Source: Gossypium raimondii
Taxonomy: Eukaryota; Streptophyta; Magnoliopsida; Malvales; Malvaceae
DNA length: 64,000 nt
Assembly (NCBI RefSeq): GCF_025698545.1
Contig: NC_068575.1
Span: 56,243,980 to 56,307,979, forward strand
Reading direction: 5' to 3'
The notes below the pieces were generated by a model. It saw only the letters and a program-made list of their open reading frames with translations. It did no database searches and had not been told where the DNA came from. Positions 46,101-64,000 of the stretch are shown one piece after another. Every line of letters starts with the position of its first letter. Position 1 is the stretch's first letter. The translations under genes were made by a program, and so were the position numbers.

Positions 46101-49100
46101 TTCCTGATAATTAATTGTATTAGAAAAATATAGTGCTTTAGTCAAACATAAGGAACAAGATACCATATAACAAGCTCAATGATCTAGGGATGGCTTAGTG
46201 TTTGTTTACCCTCAGAAGGGATAAGGGCTAAGGTTCCAATCCCCTTGAACTTCATAAAATGTACCAGCCACTAATAAAAAAACTGATAACAAGACATTCA
46301 GCAGATTTAGAACTAAAGTATTTGCTATTTCACAAGCCTAAGAGAAATTGAGAATCCACAAAAAAGGGAAACAAAAAAATGACTTGGAATGGCATTCACC
46401 ATCAAATTTAGACAACAAAACACAGTCCCTATTCAAATGAGATAACAGTAACATGAAGCAAAAGGGCTCTAATTATTTTTTGAAAGGTTAATCACCATTA
46501 TGGTATAGATACAAAAATGGAATTAGAATTTGGTCTATGAATTATTCTAATATATATCCATAAAAAGGGATTTGAAAGACCTATAGGATTTCCCTCATTC
46601 AGCTGTACTCTGTCAAAGTTTGGAAGAACAACTTATAGATGTAAAAAGTTGAAAATACTACTTTTGGCAGTCAAGAAGCCAGAGTTTTTTTCTTCAGAAG
46701 TATGAAATCTCCAAGCTGAATACACTTTCTGATTCCCAAACCTCCTGTCCATACAAAGTTGGTAGTAAATTGCAAGTGCAACCACCACGCATACGATAAT
46801 AGTGCAAACTGTGACTCAAGAATCTTAATAAGGCTGATAATGATTTCCCAATAATACAACAATCTAGCAGTAATGTCTATGGTTGCCAAATTGAAGTGGA
46901 GAAAATTGCAGAGTTAGGAATGCATTTATGGGATAGAATAGTTAAAACAAATGGTTGTTTAGATCAAACCTTTTGTTTGACCCAACTATGTTTTTTTCCA
47001 GCAATGCGAGGACAAAGTAACACGTGCACCGAAGAATGTTTGAAATAACTGCGTGTTTCCTCGTCATGGGTTGTCATTATTCCATCCTGTATTGTCAATT
47101 TAAAGAAGTTAATTAACAACCATAATAAGCAAATCTTTTCAAAGTTGAAAAAAGTGATAAACTCCTATCTTCAAAAAAAAAAGTGTAACAACAATACAAG
47201 AATGAAGTGATAAAAGTTTACATACTCTCATTGTCATCATTCATTTTGAATATTTCATGTTCTCCATTAATCTAGTACGCACAATGATCACCATCTGCTT
47301 ATATTGTCATTAGGTTTAAACACTTCATTATATGGAACTAGTTAACTATAAATAGACTTTACATTCAGATGATAGGAAATAAAGTCCCAGCTTTGCCTAC
47401 GTTACTGGTACCAGTGAAGCTATTATGTATGAGAAATAACATAATGGTAAGTTACTCACAGTTTTGTATCCCAAGATGCTTCTTGAAGTAGGATCATCCC
47501 ATAACAGAAGTAGCACTCTAACTCCCTCCTGGGACTTCGACCTAAGAATGTCACCCAAAGTGCAATCTGAAGCAGGAGCAGCATCGCGCACCAGCCTAAC
47601 TTTATGCCAAACTGACCACCCTGTAATGTAAACCAAGCGCCTAGCTTGACGAATAGCATCAAATATGTCACTCCAACACTTTCCTTGCACAAAGTGCATA
47701 CCCTGGTCGAGTTTTATGTTTGGAAGACACCCATCGGGGACATTGGCATCTTGATAAAGAGTCACTTTACCCCCCTTCCGAAGAGGAAAATATGTACCAG
47801 GAACCCCTACATATTCAGGACCTGCTCCAACACCATGATGATAGAAGCTCAATTTCTCCATTGGTGTGTACTGAATTGATAATTTCAAAACGGCTCCAGG
47901 CTTACAGGGCTTTCCATTACCATTCAGAACCGGGTAGGTTCCCTCAATCTTTTCCCCTGCGTATATTTGCTCAACTGGAATTGTTACAACTCCTATAATC
48001 TCTGACCCTAAAATATCACTGTCTTTAACAACAAATTGCACTTCAGCAGCATGATGTGCAACAGGAACATAGAAATGTTGCCTCCAGACAGGGTTTTCAT
48101 CATTGTTGATCACAAAAGTCCTTCCTATAATGGCACCGGCAACTGCAATTGTGACATAAGGATCACTTGTATTCTTCCCTTCCGAGCGCCCTCCAATCTT
48201 TTTTGAGATATTTGAAGAAAAATTTCCAAACATATCACCTAATGTCTTATGGAACATATCCATGTTGGGAAGATTTTTTGCTTCAAGAACCCAAATATCT
48301 AAATTTCCATGTAGAAGCAGAACTCTCAATGAACCTTTCTGGAACGGTACAATCTGCATACCCTGCACTTGTTGTGATCCCTTAAATGACTCCTTATGGG
48401 AAAAACTAGAGCGATTAGCCAAATCAGCTCGGCCTAAACTAGGCCCCTCCCAATTACTAGAGTTGCTCGCATAATCGGGTGTTGAAGTACCAGCGGCCAA
48501 TATAGGCACCGAAGGTGCCGGGGGTGATGCAGGAGCTGACGAATGGCTACCAGACAAATGCATATTATTCAATTGATGATCCAAAGGCGGATAAGCAGGT
48601 GAGGCGCTTCGCATATTTGCTCCTAAGGAACTTGTACTGTCCTGCCTGTTATGACCAGAGAAGCTAACGTGGCTAGAGAGGTGATCAGAATTACTTTCAG
48701 GAGGAGGATATTGTGCAGGTTGTTGATAAGAGGATGATGATTGAGGAGGATATTGTGCAGGCTGTTGATAAGTAGAGGATGATTGCGGATTAATTTCAGG
48801 ACGTGGGTAATGACCAGATAGGGTTTGCTGGTAAGGATAAGGAGTTGAACCATACTGAAAATTACCATGATGTTGGAGTTGGGAAGGATTTGGAGGTATT
48901 GGGTGGGAATATTGATAAGGAATTTGTCCAGAATGAGAATGAGCATGTCTATAATCAATGGGAGCTGCAACAGGGGCATGGGCTGAGGGCGGATACATAT
49001 GCGGTGCATGAGGGTATTGGGGAGTGTTATAAGGATATTGATATGGAAAAGCCGCATAAGGATCTTGATTTGGAGGGTATCCATGGTGACAAGGGTAAGG

Positions 49101-49124
49101 ATGTTGGTGAGGGTTATTATCCAT
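43128..49124 (-). CDS. PLDBETA1: Phospholipase D beta, copy B
   Basis: Ten exons on the minus strand: 47460-49124, 46970-47086, 45909-46103, 45541-45786, 45294-45362, 45039-45186, 44401-44549, 43990-44163, 43564-43761 and 43128-43421. The sum is 3255 nt, or 1084 residues, and every exon after the first has the same length as in copy A. The Pro/Tyr/Gln-rich N-terminus, the C2 domain and both HKD motifs are intact (H603-K605-D610 and H935-K937-D942). The protein ends GIQENLTI. It lacks the extra 42-residue repeat of copy A and differs elsewhere by point changes and small indels. Introns align along most of their length with copy A, so the duplication is not ancient. No lesion was found; both copies appear functional. 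Confidence 0.96.
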
Positions 49125-49908
49125 TTCTTACCAAATATTCTTATATCAAATTAGACTGTATCAAATTAAGTAAAAACCAAGGCAACTTTGTTCTTCATAC
49201 ATATAACCAAAAGAAAAAAAAAAAAAAAAAAAGGGAACCCAAACTCAGTTATGTTTCTCAGTTTCAAACTTCCAACGAAGAATTCGATTGAAATACTATG
49301 ATTGAACTGAAAAGAGAAAAAAAAAACACCCTAGTATCCAAAGCAGCAAAGAGCACAAACCAAACGAAAATCTCTCTCAGAAAAAAAAAGAAAAAAGGAA
49401 ATGAAATAACTGGGGTTGTGAGGGAAAAGAGGCAGAGAAAGAGGCTTTGCTATTGGAATGTTTTGATCATATGTTTCCCGCTGCGAAAATACCGAAGACA
49501 AGCAGTTTCTTCAACTGTAACCGAAACCCTCGTAGTATTAAATATAATAATACAAATATATTAATAAAGAAATGAGAAAGTAATCATGGACATATAACTA
49601 GAAAATTTTTGATGGGTTGAAATTAAATGTTATATTTTTTTTTTGCTAGTAAAAATGTAATTTTAATAGTCTATATTTTTATAATTTTTAAAAAATTTAA
49701 ATTTAAATTTTATTATTTTAGAGACAAAATATAATCTTATTATTACAAATTTAAATTTTTAATAGACCTAAATAAAAAATTTTCATTTTAGGGGTCAGAC
49801 CTGCCACCCGCTGAATTTGCCACTGAAACTAATATTATAGTATGGTAAAGTATAGATATAGAACGGGTTGCACTTGCATGGCCCCTTTTATATATGACTA
49901 GTAATATT
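49125..49908. other. PLD copy B upstream region and subtilase 3' flank
   Basis: Similarity to copy A extends to about 49290, the right limit of the duplicated unit. The remainder is AT-rich with A-runs near 49210-49230. No gene was recognised. Confidence 0.65.
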
Positions 49909-53178
<3,270 letters not shown>

Positions 53179-55139
53179 TCTTACAGGGTTCTTTTTTTTT
53201 TTTCTTTCCTTGTTAGGTTGATGAAGCTTTAGCTATAGATTTATAAGAGAATAGCACATTTAAAGCCATTGACAGGTTTTAGCTGGACTGACAACAATAC
53301 CAACAATGGCTAAAATGGATGAGATAAGAAACAACAAACGTGTACTGCACTTCTTTTGTTGTAACAAGCCTGTATATTTCAACTAAAAGATATTATAGAT
53401 ATTGAGATTTAACTTTAAACATTGTTTTTTTAATGAGTAAACGAGATTATAGACTATGATTTGTAAAGTTTTTTCCTTTAACGATACAAGAGAATTGAGT
53501 TTAAATTTAATCGGCTTAATTAAGTGCATTTTCAATATGTAACTTGGTTAAGGTATAGTATAGTGTAGATGATTGGCAAAAAGGCTTAATTTGAATTTAT
53601 GGAGCTTTCGACAAATTATGAAAGATTAAATGGAGAAGTTACTTGTAAACAAAGGTGCCCTCACGCCTTTATTTCTAATTCAAGCAATTAAAGCTTTCAA
53701 AATCAAATAAAATTAATTCAATTGAAAGTAACTCTAACCTTCCCATATAAGATGTTTAACTCAATATCACTTTGGAAAAAATAAAGAGTAAGTCTTTATA
53801 ATTTCACTATACATAATTAATAATATTTTAATTTTTAAACTAATCTCTAATTTATATCTGATAAATCTATTGATTTTAATTTTACTTTAAGATTAATTGC
53901 ATAAGATATCCTCAAACTATAACGTAAATTCTAAATCGGTTTTGAATTGCAAAACATTCTATTTAAATTCTCAAAGTACCAAAGAGATATTAATCGAGTC
54001 TTTAAATGGCAAGTCAAATATGACGTGAAGCATAATTAAACTAAGTAATTAAATTGTAAGCACGTATATACTTATTGCATGACAAACTTGATTCATATAC
54101 ATTAAAAACAAAGAAATAATCTTCCTACATTTTATTGGCATTGTATATATATTATGCTTGAGATTCAAGTTATGCATACAATAGGTACATACACATCTAC
54201 AATTTGATCTACGTGTTTTAGACATATTATAAGTCAAATTCAAATTACTATTTAATGCCTAAATTACCGTTTAGGTTGATGTAAGTCTTGATTGATATAA
54301 TATTGACACATTGAAGATTGAATTAGAATGTTTTAATTTTAGGACCTAATTTAAATATAAATAATAATTTAAAGACATTATTAAACTTTTTAGGCTTAAT
54401 GTTATTATAAGCCCTCAAATTTTTTCAAAAAAATTAATTAATCTCGTTCGAACTTTGTGCACTCAATAGAGTCATGAATTAACAAAACTGGTCAAATAAA
54501 TCTTTTGACTGACGTTGACCGTTAGTATTTAATGGTGCGCCTATTGTGACCATTAACGAAACCAACTCAGTCAAACGTTGTTGACATGACATTGCCACAT
54601 CAACATGCCATGTCAGCAATAATAACAAATCTATTGAATTTGTAAATATGATATATATTTTTAATATTTATAATCTCTATTTATGATGAATATGTGTTTG
54701 AAGATCAAATTGATAGAATTTGTGAATATGTAGGGTTAAATTTATTGAGTTGGTTAGAATTAGGACCAATATGATAGAATGTGTAGGTGTTGAGGACTAA
54801 TGTGTTATTATACTAATTAAAAAACTATATCATCATTCCGTTAACAATTTAACAAAAGGTGACAGAAACAGAAATAATTAAAAATTTTAGTGACAAATTT
54901 GAAAATAATTTATAATTTAATGAGTAAAATAAAAACACGCTGATGGTCTATCCTTTATTTTATAGAAATCGGCTTGTACTGATTTAGAACTAATTTTAGG
55001 TTTGTACAAGAGCTGAGGCCTGAGACTTGAAATCGGGTTAGGCCTGAGTAAATAATGATACGTTTACTTGATCTTTGATTGGGCCCCAACCGTAATTTTT
55101 GAAATTACAACGTTAAACCTCAACCGCCCTCATGTTCAT
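53179..55139. other. Intergenic, AT-rich
   Basis: This is the subtilase promoter side, followed by unannotated AT-rich DNA. No TATA box is certain and no gene was recognised. Confidence 0.6.
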
Positions 55140-56025
55140 AAGTTCATTTACGCGCTTGTCCCGCCAAAAGCCGATACTCTAAATCACCGTCTCCCTCCAT
55201 ACGCGCCACCTTTCCCCCTCCCCCTCCGCCTCAAAACTCCGAGATCATTTACTCCTTTCTGCCACCACCACCATCCCTTTCTCCAAACACCGAGAAAACT
55301 GATCCCTAAACCGAACAAAAAAGCAAAACCCGAAGACCGACCCCCTTCGTCGCTTGATCAGATAAAGCCGATACATTCTGACTTGCTTTCGATTTTCAGT
55401 CCAGTTACACAGAGAGCATCTAGACGGTGAGGCCTATTGGGCTGAGAGTACCAAAGTACTCACCGTTCGGACTAGGTCTGTGGACCCGAAGGTGAAATCC
55501 GTGGAGGGCTCGGAGGACCCGAAATTAGAGGAGAAGAGGAGGCTCTTGAGGGAGCCGATTCAGGGGATGCCTCTTCTTGAGGCTGAGAGGAAGTTTCTGG
55601 AGAAATGTCAGAGAAATAGAACTAAAAGGCAAATAAATTTAGGTATTCTTTACAGTTTTCGATTTTATTATTATCTTCCCCAAATGTTTAGTGTAATTCT
55701 AGCAGTGTAGCATCATGATATATATATTCTGATTTTTGGGCTTATATATATAAGGTAAACCTACTAATACTATTCCACAGTTTCTAGCAAACCTTCCATA
55801 AAGTGATTTGCTAGGGGAAAGGAAGAGCAAGCTAAGTTGCCTTTGGTGGCCTTTCTGTTCTTCCACACTTGTAATGCTTTTCAATATTTAATTAATTAGG
55901 CAAATTCAATCTGTTACAAGACCAGGTTCCTTGTATCTTTGTCTCAGTTGAAAAGGAGCAGATTGTGGTGTGGAGAGGAAAAAACTATAATCCTTCCAGA
56001 GAATGGACTTTCCATCACTGACTGA
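55140..56025 (+). pseudogene. CRM-domain (CRS2-associated-factor / mCSF1-like) pseudogene
   Basis: The 5' part shows a Pro-rich N-terminus, IHSDL and, after a frameshift, FDFQSSYTES, then a stop, VRPIGLRVPKYSPFG, and in another frame DPKLEEKRRLLREPIQG and KCQRNRTKRQINLG. These are the segments that precede the first CRM domain in CRS2-associated factors and the mitochondrial relative mCSF1, which promote group II intron splicing in organelles. The first CRM domain is missing. At about 55905-56025 a piece of the second appears: QVPCIFVSVEKEQIVVWRGK, then NYNPSREW and a stop. Frameshift, stop and the missing domain make it non-functional. Which family member it derives from is uncertain. Confidence 0.8.
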
Positions 56026-57682
56026 ATATTTTTTGATGACCCAAGCTGGGACGTGGAGAGGTGTTATATCTCCGATGAGAGTAGTGATCAGTAGGTCTGC
56101 TTCTGTGTTGTATGTTCACTGCATAGGTGAAGTAATTATATGCCTTCTCACTTCTCTTGGAAAAGGGAAAAAATTGGGAACTGTATATGAAGATATCTCC
56201 CTGTTTATGATATGAGATCTGGAATACCTAATGCCATCAACCAAGATTGCATCTTGGTCTTTCATTTTGTCATAACATTCACTCTTTCCCCTTGCATTCA
56301 ATGATAGTAGATATTTATTCGTTTTTCTCTAGATGCTAGGAGATTGGTGCTAAGTGCCAACATATATTTACTATCGGTGTCTTTTTGTGCAAAATTGCAA
56401 GTGCTCGTAAACTAGTCTGTGAAGTTCTTACGCAGGGTCTTGTAATACTGTTTGAACATTATTGAAGCGGTTTAGGACCTATCTTGTATGTCTGTTCTTT
56501 AAGGCCGAAAAAACTAGATAATGGAAGGCCACTAAACGACTCAACATCATCAAGTTGTTGGAATGTCAAAATTAAATTCTCAAATCAGTTCATATTGTCA
56601 TGCCATGTCGGCAGCAATTTTTGTGTGTCATATTTAGCAGAGCATTTTATTCATCAAGAAGAAAATAGGTGCGTGTTATGTTGTGGTTGATCCTTTGGAA
56701 GGTTTCGTATCCTTAAAGAATCATACTAAAGCGAGATTTTGGTAGAAAATGACTTGTTTATCGCCACGCATCGGAAATAAACACATTTTTACAAAGCCCG
56801 ATAGCAACGGGGGTGATGAGTCAGGAACGCGTGTCCCCCTCGTACCACAGACCCCCAGCAATCCAACGTCTCGAAGAAACATGAACCTGTGTTTGAAAAC
56901 TGTTCTACACCATTCGACAAGAAGCTGATGGAAACCATAGCCGAGTTTGAAACACGATGGATTTGAGCGGCGGGTTGTGTGGCTGTGGCCCCATAATTTG
57001 CCCTTGATTAAGGCTTACTTAGTATAGTAGCTATTATTGACAAGTGATTGGACAATTTAGACATTTGATAATTGGATAAAACAGCTGCTAACTAGTATTA
57101 AGCTCCACCTCTTTGGTCTGGCTGAGCTTGAACTCGCTTCCCCTTCCAAAGTTTATCGGTTGTGGGTCCCACAGCAGGAGTCAATCTGCCATTTGTTGGG
57201 CGGATGGTCCTCAATCTGAATGGATGTTGCAATTTGGACCGCTAGATCTGGTTCTTGTTGGCATCCGATTAATCGGTCCTTAAATATTATCTTTTGTTTC
57301 CTTCTGCTTCTACTGCCAGGTGGATATTCCGCTTAAGTTTTGTGGAGGGTTTAGTATAATTTTTAAAAATTTTAAGAATTTAATAAAATATTTTGATCTA
57401 ATTAAAATTTTTAAATTTTTTTTGAAATTAACGAGAATTTTTAAATATTTTAAATGAGTTTAATTAAAAGGTTAAAAAAATTAAAAGGTATAAAGAGAAT
57501 TTTCAAAAATTTGAGGGGCCTAATTAAAATTTTTTTAAAAATTCAAAGAAAAAATCATTATTTTCCAAAATTTTAGGGACCAAGTTCTCCTAAGCCCGCC
57601 TCTGGTACTATCTAAAGATATTAGAGGCACTCATTAAAATATGTTATCAATGTTAATCTTAAAGTCTTAACAGAAACCTTTA
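56026..57682. other. Region downstream of the CRM pseudogene, content unclear
   Basis: A stretch at 56420-56460 (KLVCEVLTQGLVILFEHY) and one at about 56910-56965 (DKKLMETIAEFETRWI then stop) look like eroded exons and may be the 3' part of the same pseudogene; I cannot assign them. GTGGGTCCCAC at 57162-57172 is a palindrome holding class I TCP sites on both strands. From 57300 the DNA is AT-rich. Confidence 0.35.
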
Positions 57683-61593
<3,911 letters not shown>

Positions 61594-62225
61594 TTATTCT
61601 TTTTACATATGTTATCAAAGCGAGTTGGGTGGTTTTTGTTTTTTTTAGCCGTAATGGTAATTACATGCAAGATTTTGCCTTCTTCTATTATAATTATTGA
61701 AAGGGTAAAAATATAATAAATATTATAAAAATCTTTAAGTTTTATGTTTAAATATTTTTTTGAATAGTTATATTTAAATATTTACTTGCATTTAATAAGA
61801 TTGAAAATATTAATGAAAATCTCACCAAATATATATATTAATGATAAGTAACAAAAATTAAATTGGAGTGGTGTAGATTGGGTGGGGCAGGGTGGGAATA
61901 GATGCATCTAACATTCATAAAGGTGATATTGGTTTTTAAAATTATATATTCATAATAGAGTGGGCAAGTGATAAAGTAAAGCGTACCAACAATGAAACGG
62001 TAGTGAATTTAACAACATCCATCCCGACCCCGCTCCAATACCATCTTCACTCCCATACAAACATTTCCAATCAAATAATAGATAAACAAATAAATCCATT
62101 AATTTTAAAAAAATTGATGGATTTATTTGATTAAATCATTGTGTTTGACTAAATCGACTACTATTCAAGCAAAAACACAAAAGATCATTGTTTTACAATT
62201 TTTACTAAATCGACTATTCAAAACA

Positions 62226-64000
62226 CTACCCCCTTATCTAGTTAACACGTCAGCAACGTGATTCCCCCTTGTAAATATGTTGAAGTCGAACTTGGTCCAA
62301 ATTAGAAAAGAGTAACCTACAATCAACAATAAGAGCTCTAAGAGAACAAATATTCATGTCAAAACTAGTCATGCAATTGATAACAATTTGAGCATCAATC
62401 TCCACAACAAACTTATTCAAATTTAATTGTAAAGCCAGATTCAAACCATCCCTAAATGCCCATAGTTCAACATCCACACTAGCCGCATTAGGAATAAATT
62501 GATAGGAACTGGCCACCCATTTTCCATGACTATCACGGATAATAGTTCCTACACCACCCTTACTGGGATTTCCAACTAAAGGCCTATCCATATTTAATTT
62601 ATAGCAATCGTTTTCAGCTAGTTTCCAAAAAAATAAGTGTGAAGCTAGGTAAAGGTATTCGTTTAAGTTTTCCTTGCAACACAAAAAACTCACCAGCTCA
62701 ACTAAGAACCATCCTAGACATCTCATTGCTATAATTTCTACCTTTGAAAATGATAGAATTTCTAAGTAACCACACTTCCCAGATGAAAAAACAAAAGATG
62801 GTACTTATTGGGATACGGTGGTTAGTATGAAATTTATTCATGTTTGCATTCTCCCTCAACCATTACATCCAAAGAGATCTGCTTAAGATTTCAAGCAATT
62901 CTTAAGGAATAAAATATGTCACATTTCACTATTTATATGACACGACCTAAAAAAATGATCAATGATTTCAAGTTGTTGACCACACAAAGGGCACTCTTGA
63001 ATAATACGCATACCTCTTATGCTTAAGAAACATTTAATGGGTACAATACCATGCATGCACTCCCAAAAGAAGAAGTTTAGCTTAATTAGGACCTTGAGTT
63101 TCCAAACCCACTTCTAATCGCAATCGTTCTTAATGCTTGTAGGGTTAAGACCTTTCACAAGCAAGTAAGCATTATTCAAATTAAACTCTTCATTACTGGA
63201 AAAACTCCAACATATGGAATCCTTGTTATCCGCATAACAAGTGATATGTGTACTGATGATTTTTCCAATATAGATCCATAGAGATAGGAATGAACCTACT
63301 CTCTTCCCATATTTGTTTGAGTTCCCTATAAGTCAACTTTTCTTCCTCTTTACTCAAGGGACCAACAAAGAGTTCTCGAAAGGGTCCCTCACATGTCCAA
63401 TTGTTAATTCAAGCATTAACATTATTGTCATTACCAACTTTCCATCTAAGGTCTTTCTCAAGAAATGGACTAATTTTTCTAAGAGTCTTCCATGTTAATG
63501 ACGAATTACTTGGAGGTTTATAAGGGTCTCTTCCATCAAGATACTTGGAGAGTGACATACAAGCCCAAAGATTATTAGGTTCTTTTATCATCCGCCAACC
63601 CAGTTTAATCAATTGAGATTGGTTCTTTTATCTAGTATTAAGCAGTCCAAGTCCTCAAACTTCATTTGGTTGTGTCATTTTTTTCCCACCGAATGAGATG
63701 GATTTTTTCTTAATTCAAAGTCACCCTACAAAATTTCCCTACTAACTTTATCAAGATCGTTACAAACACTAGTTAGTAAGGCGCGACATTACATGTAATA
63801 ACTCAAAATAGCGACAAGAGTAGATTGGGATATATCTGCTCTCGATTGGCAATTACTTTTCCAAGTATCGAGCTTGTTCCTAACACATCCAACAATAAAG
63901 TTGTAATCACTTTGCCTAATTCTACCATTGTGAATTGGGAAACCTAAGTGCTTTCCTAAATCATTTATTTTTTTAAAGCCCAAATCGTCAATGATTCTCT
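62226..64000 (-). mobile_element. Second LINE, 3' part with RNase H domain, cut by window edge
   Basis: On the minus strand from the right edge: the end of the RT region (LGKHLGFPIHNGRIRQSDYN, KLDTWKSN), then the linker LGWRMIKEPNNLWACMSL and WKVGNDNN, then a degraded zinc-binding region, and at 62726-62250 an RNase H domain of the RVT_3 type (KLNMDRPLVGNPSKGGVGTI, VDVELWAFRDGLNLAL, VVEIDAQIVINCM). The first acidic residue of the usual NTDGA motif reads as NMDRP, so Asp is kept. Several frame breaks show it is inactive. It differs from the LINE at 10688-22630, which has no RNase H. Confidence 0.85.

Noticed and set aside
55068..55430. 120-codon ORF as a separate Pro-rich protein
   Set aside because: It is the out-of-phase or frameshifted N-terminal part of the CRM-family pseudogene, which continues in other frames.

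Overview
The window is plant nuclear DNA: AT-rich intergenic space, GT-AG introns, plant-type multi-exon genes (EXS family, LysM, URM1, PEX16, TCP, phospholipase D beta, cucumisin-like subtilase) and Ty3-gypsy, LINE and MITE debris. It is a eudicot; the repeat types make a Malvales genome such as cotton my best guess, but I cannot prove that from the sequence alone.

Layout. 13-2448 (+): 3' part of an EXS-family membrane protein gene. 3975-6994: a MITE and a solo LTR that carries a second MITE and a 92-bp tandem duplication. 7933-8301 (+): a small LysM protein. 9237-10032 (-): an intact URM1 gene. Then follow two tandem copies of one ancestral block, URM1 - PEX16 - TCP - PLD beta. Copy A runs from about 9400 to 30590 and copy B from about 30610 to 49290. 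Copy A holds intact URM1, a wrecked PEX16 with a 12-kb transposon nest in intron 1, a 3' remnant of the TCP locus and an intact PLD beta. Copy B holds a URM1 pseudogene without its last exon, a PEX16 pseudogene, an intact class I TCP gene and an intact PLD beta. 49909-53178 (-): an intact subtilase. 55140-56025 (+): a decayed CRM-domain (CRS2-associated-factor/mCSF1-like) pseudogene. 57683-61593: a 3.9-kb terminal-inverted-repeat element. 62226-64000 (-): the 3' part of a second LINE with an RNase H domain.

The main story is the tandem duplication and how its copies were divided up. One breakpoint lies in URM1 intron 3, so the right-hand URM1 was born without exon 4. Only PLD beta survives in both copies; TCP survives only in B, URM1 only in A, and PEX16 is dead in both by different lesions. 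The transposon nest in copy A has three levels: a LINE in PEX16 intron 1, a Ty3-gypsy element in the LINE, and a solo LTR in the gypsy element. Target-site duplications are visible for the two inner levels. No CRISPR, operon, rRNA or tRNA feature was seen.
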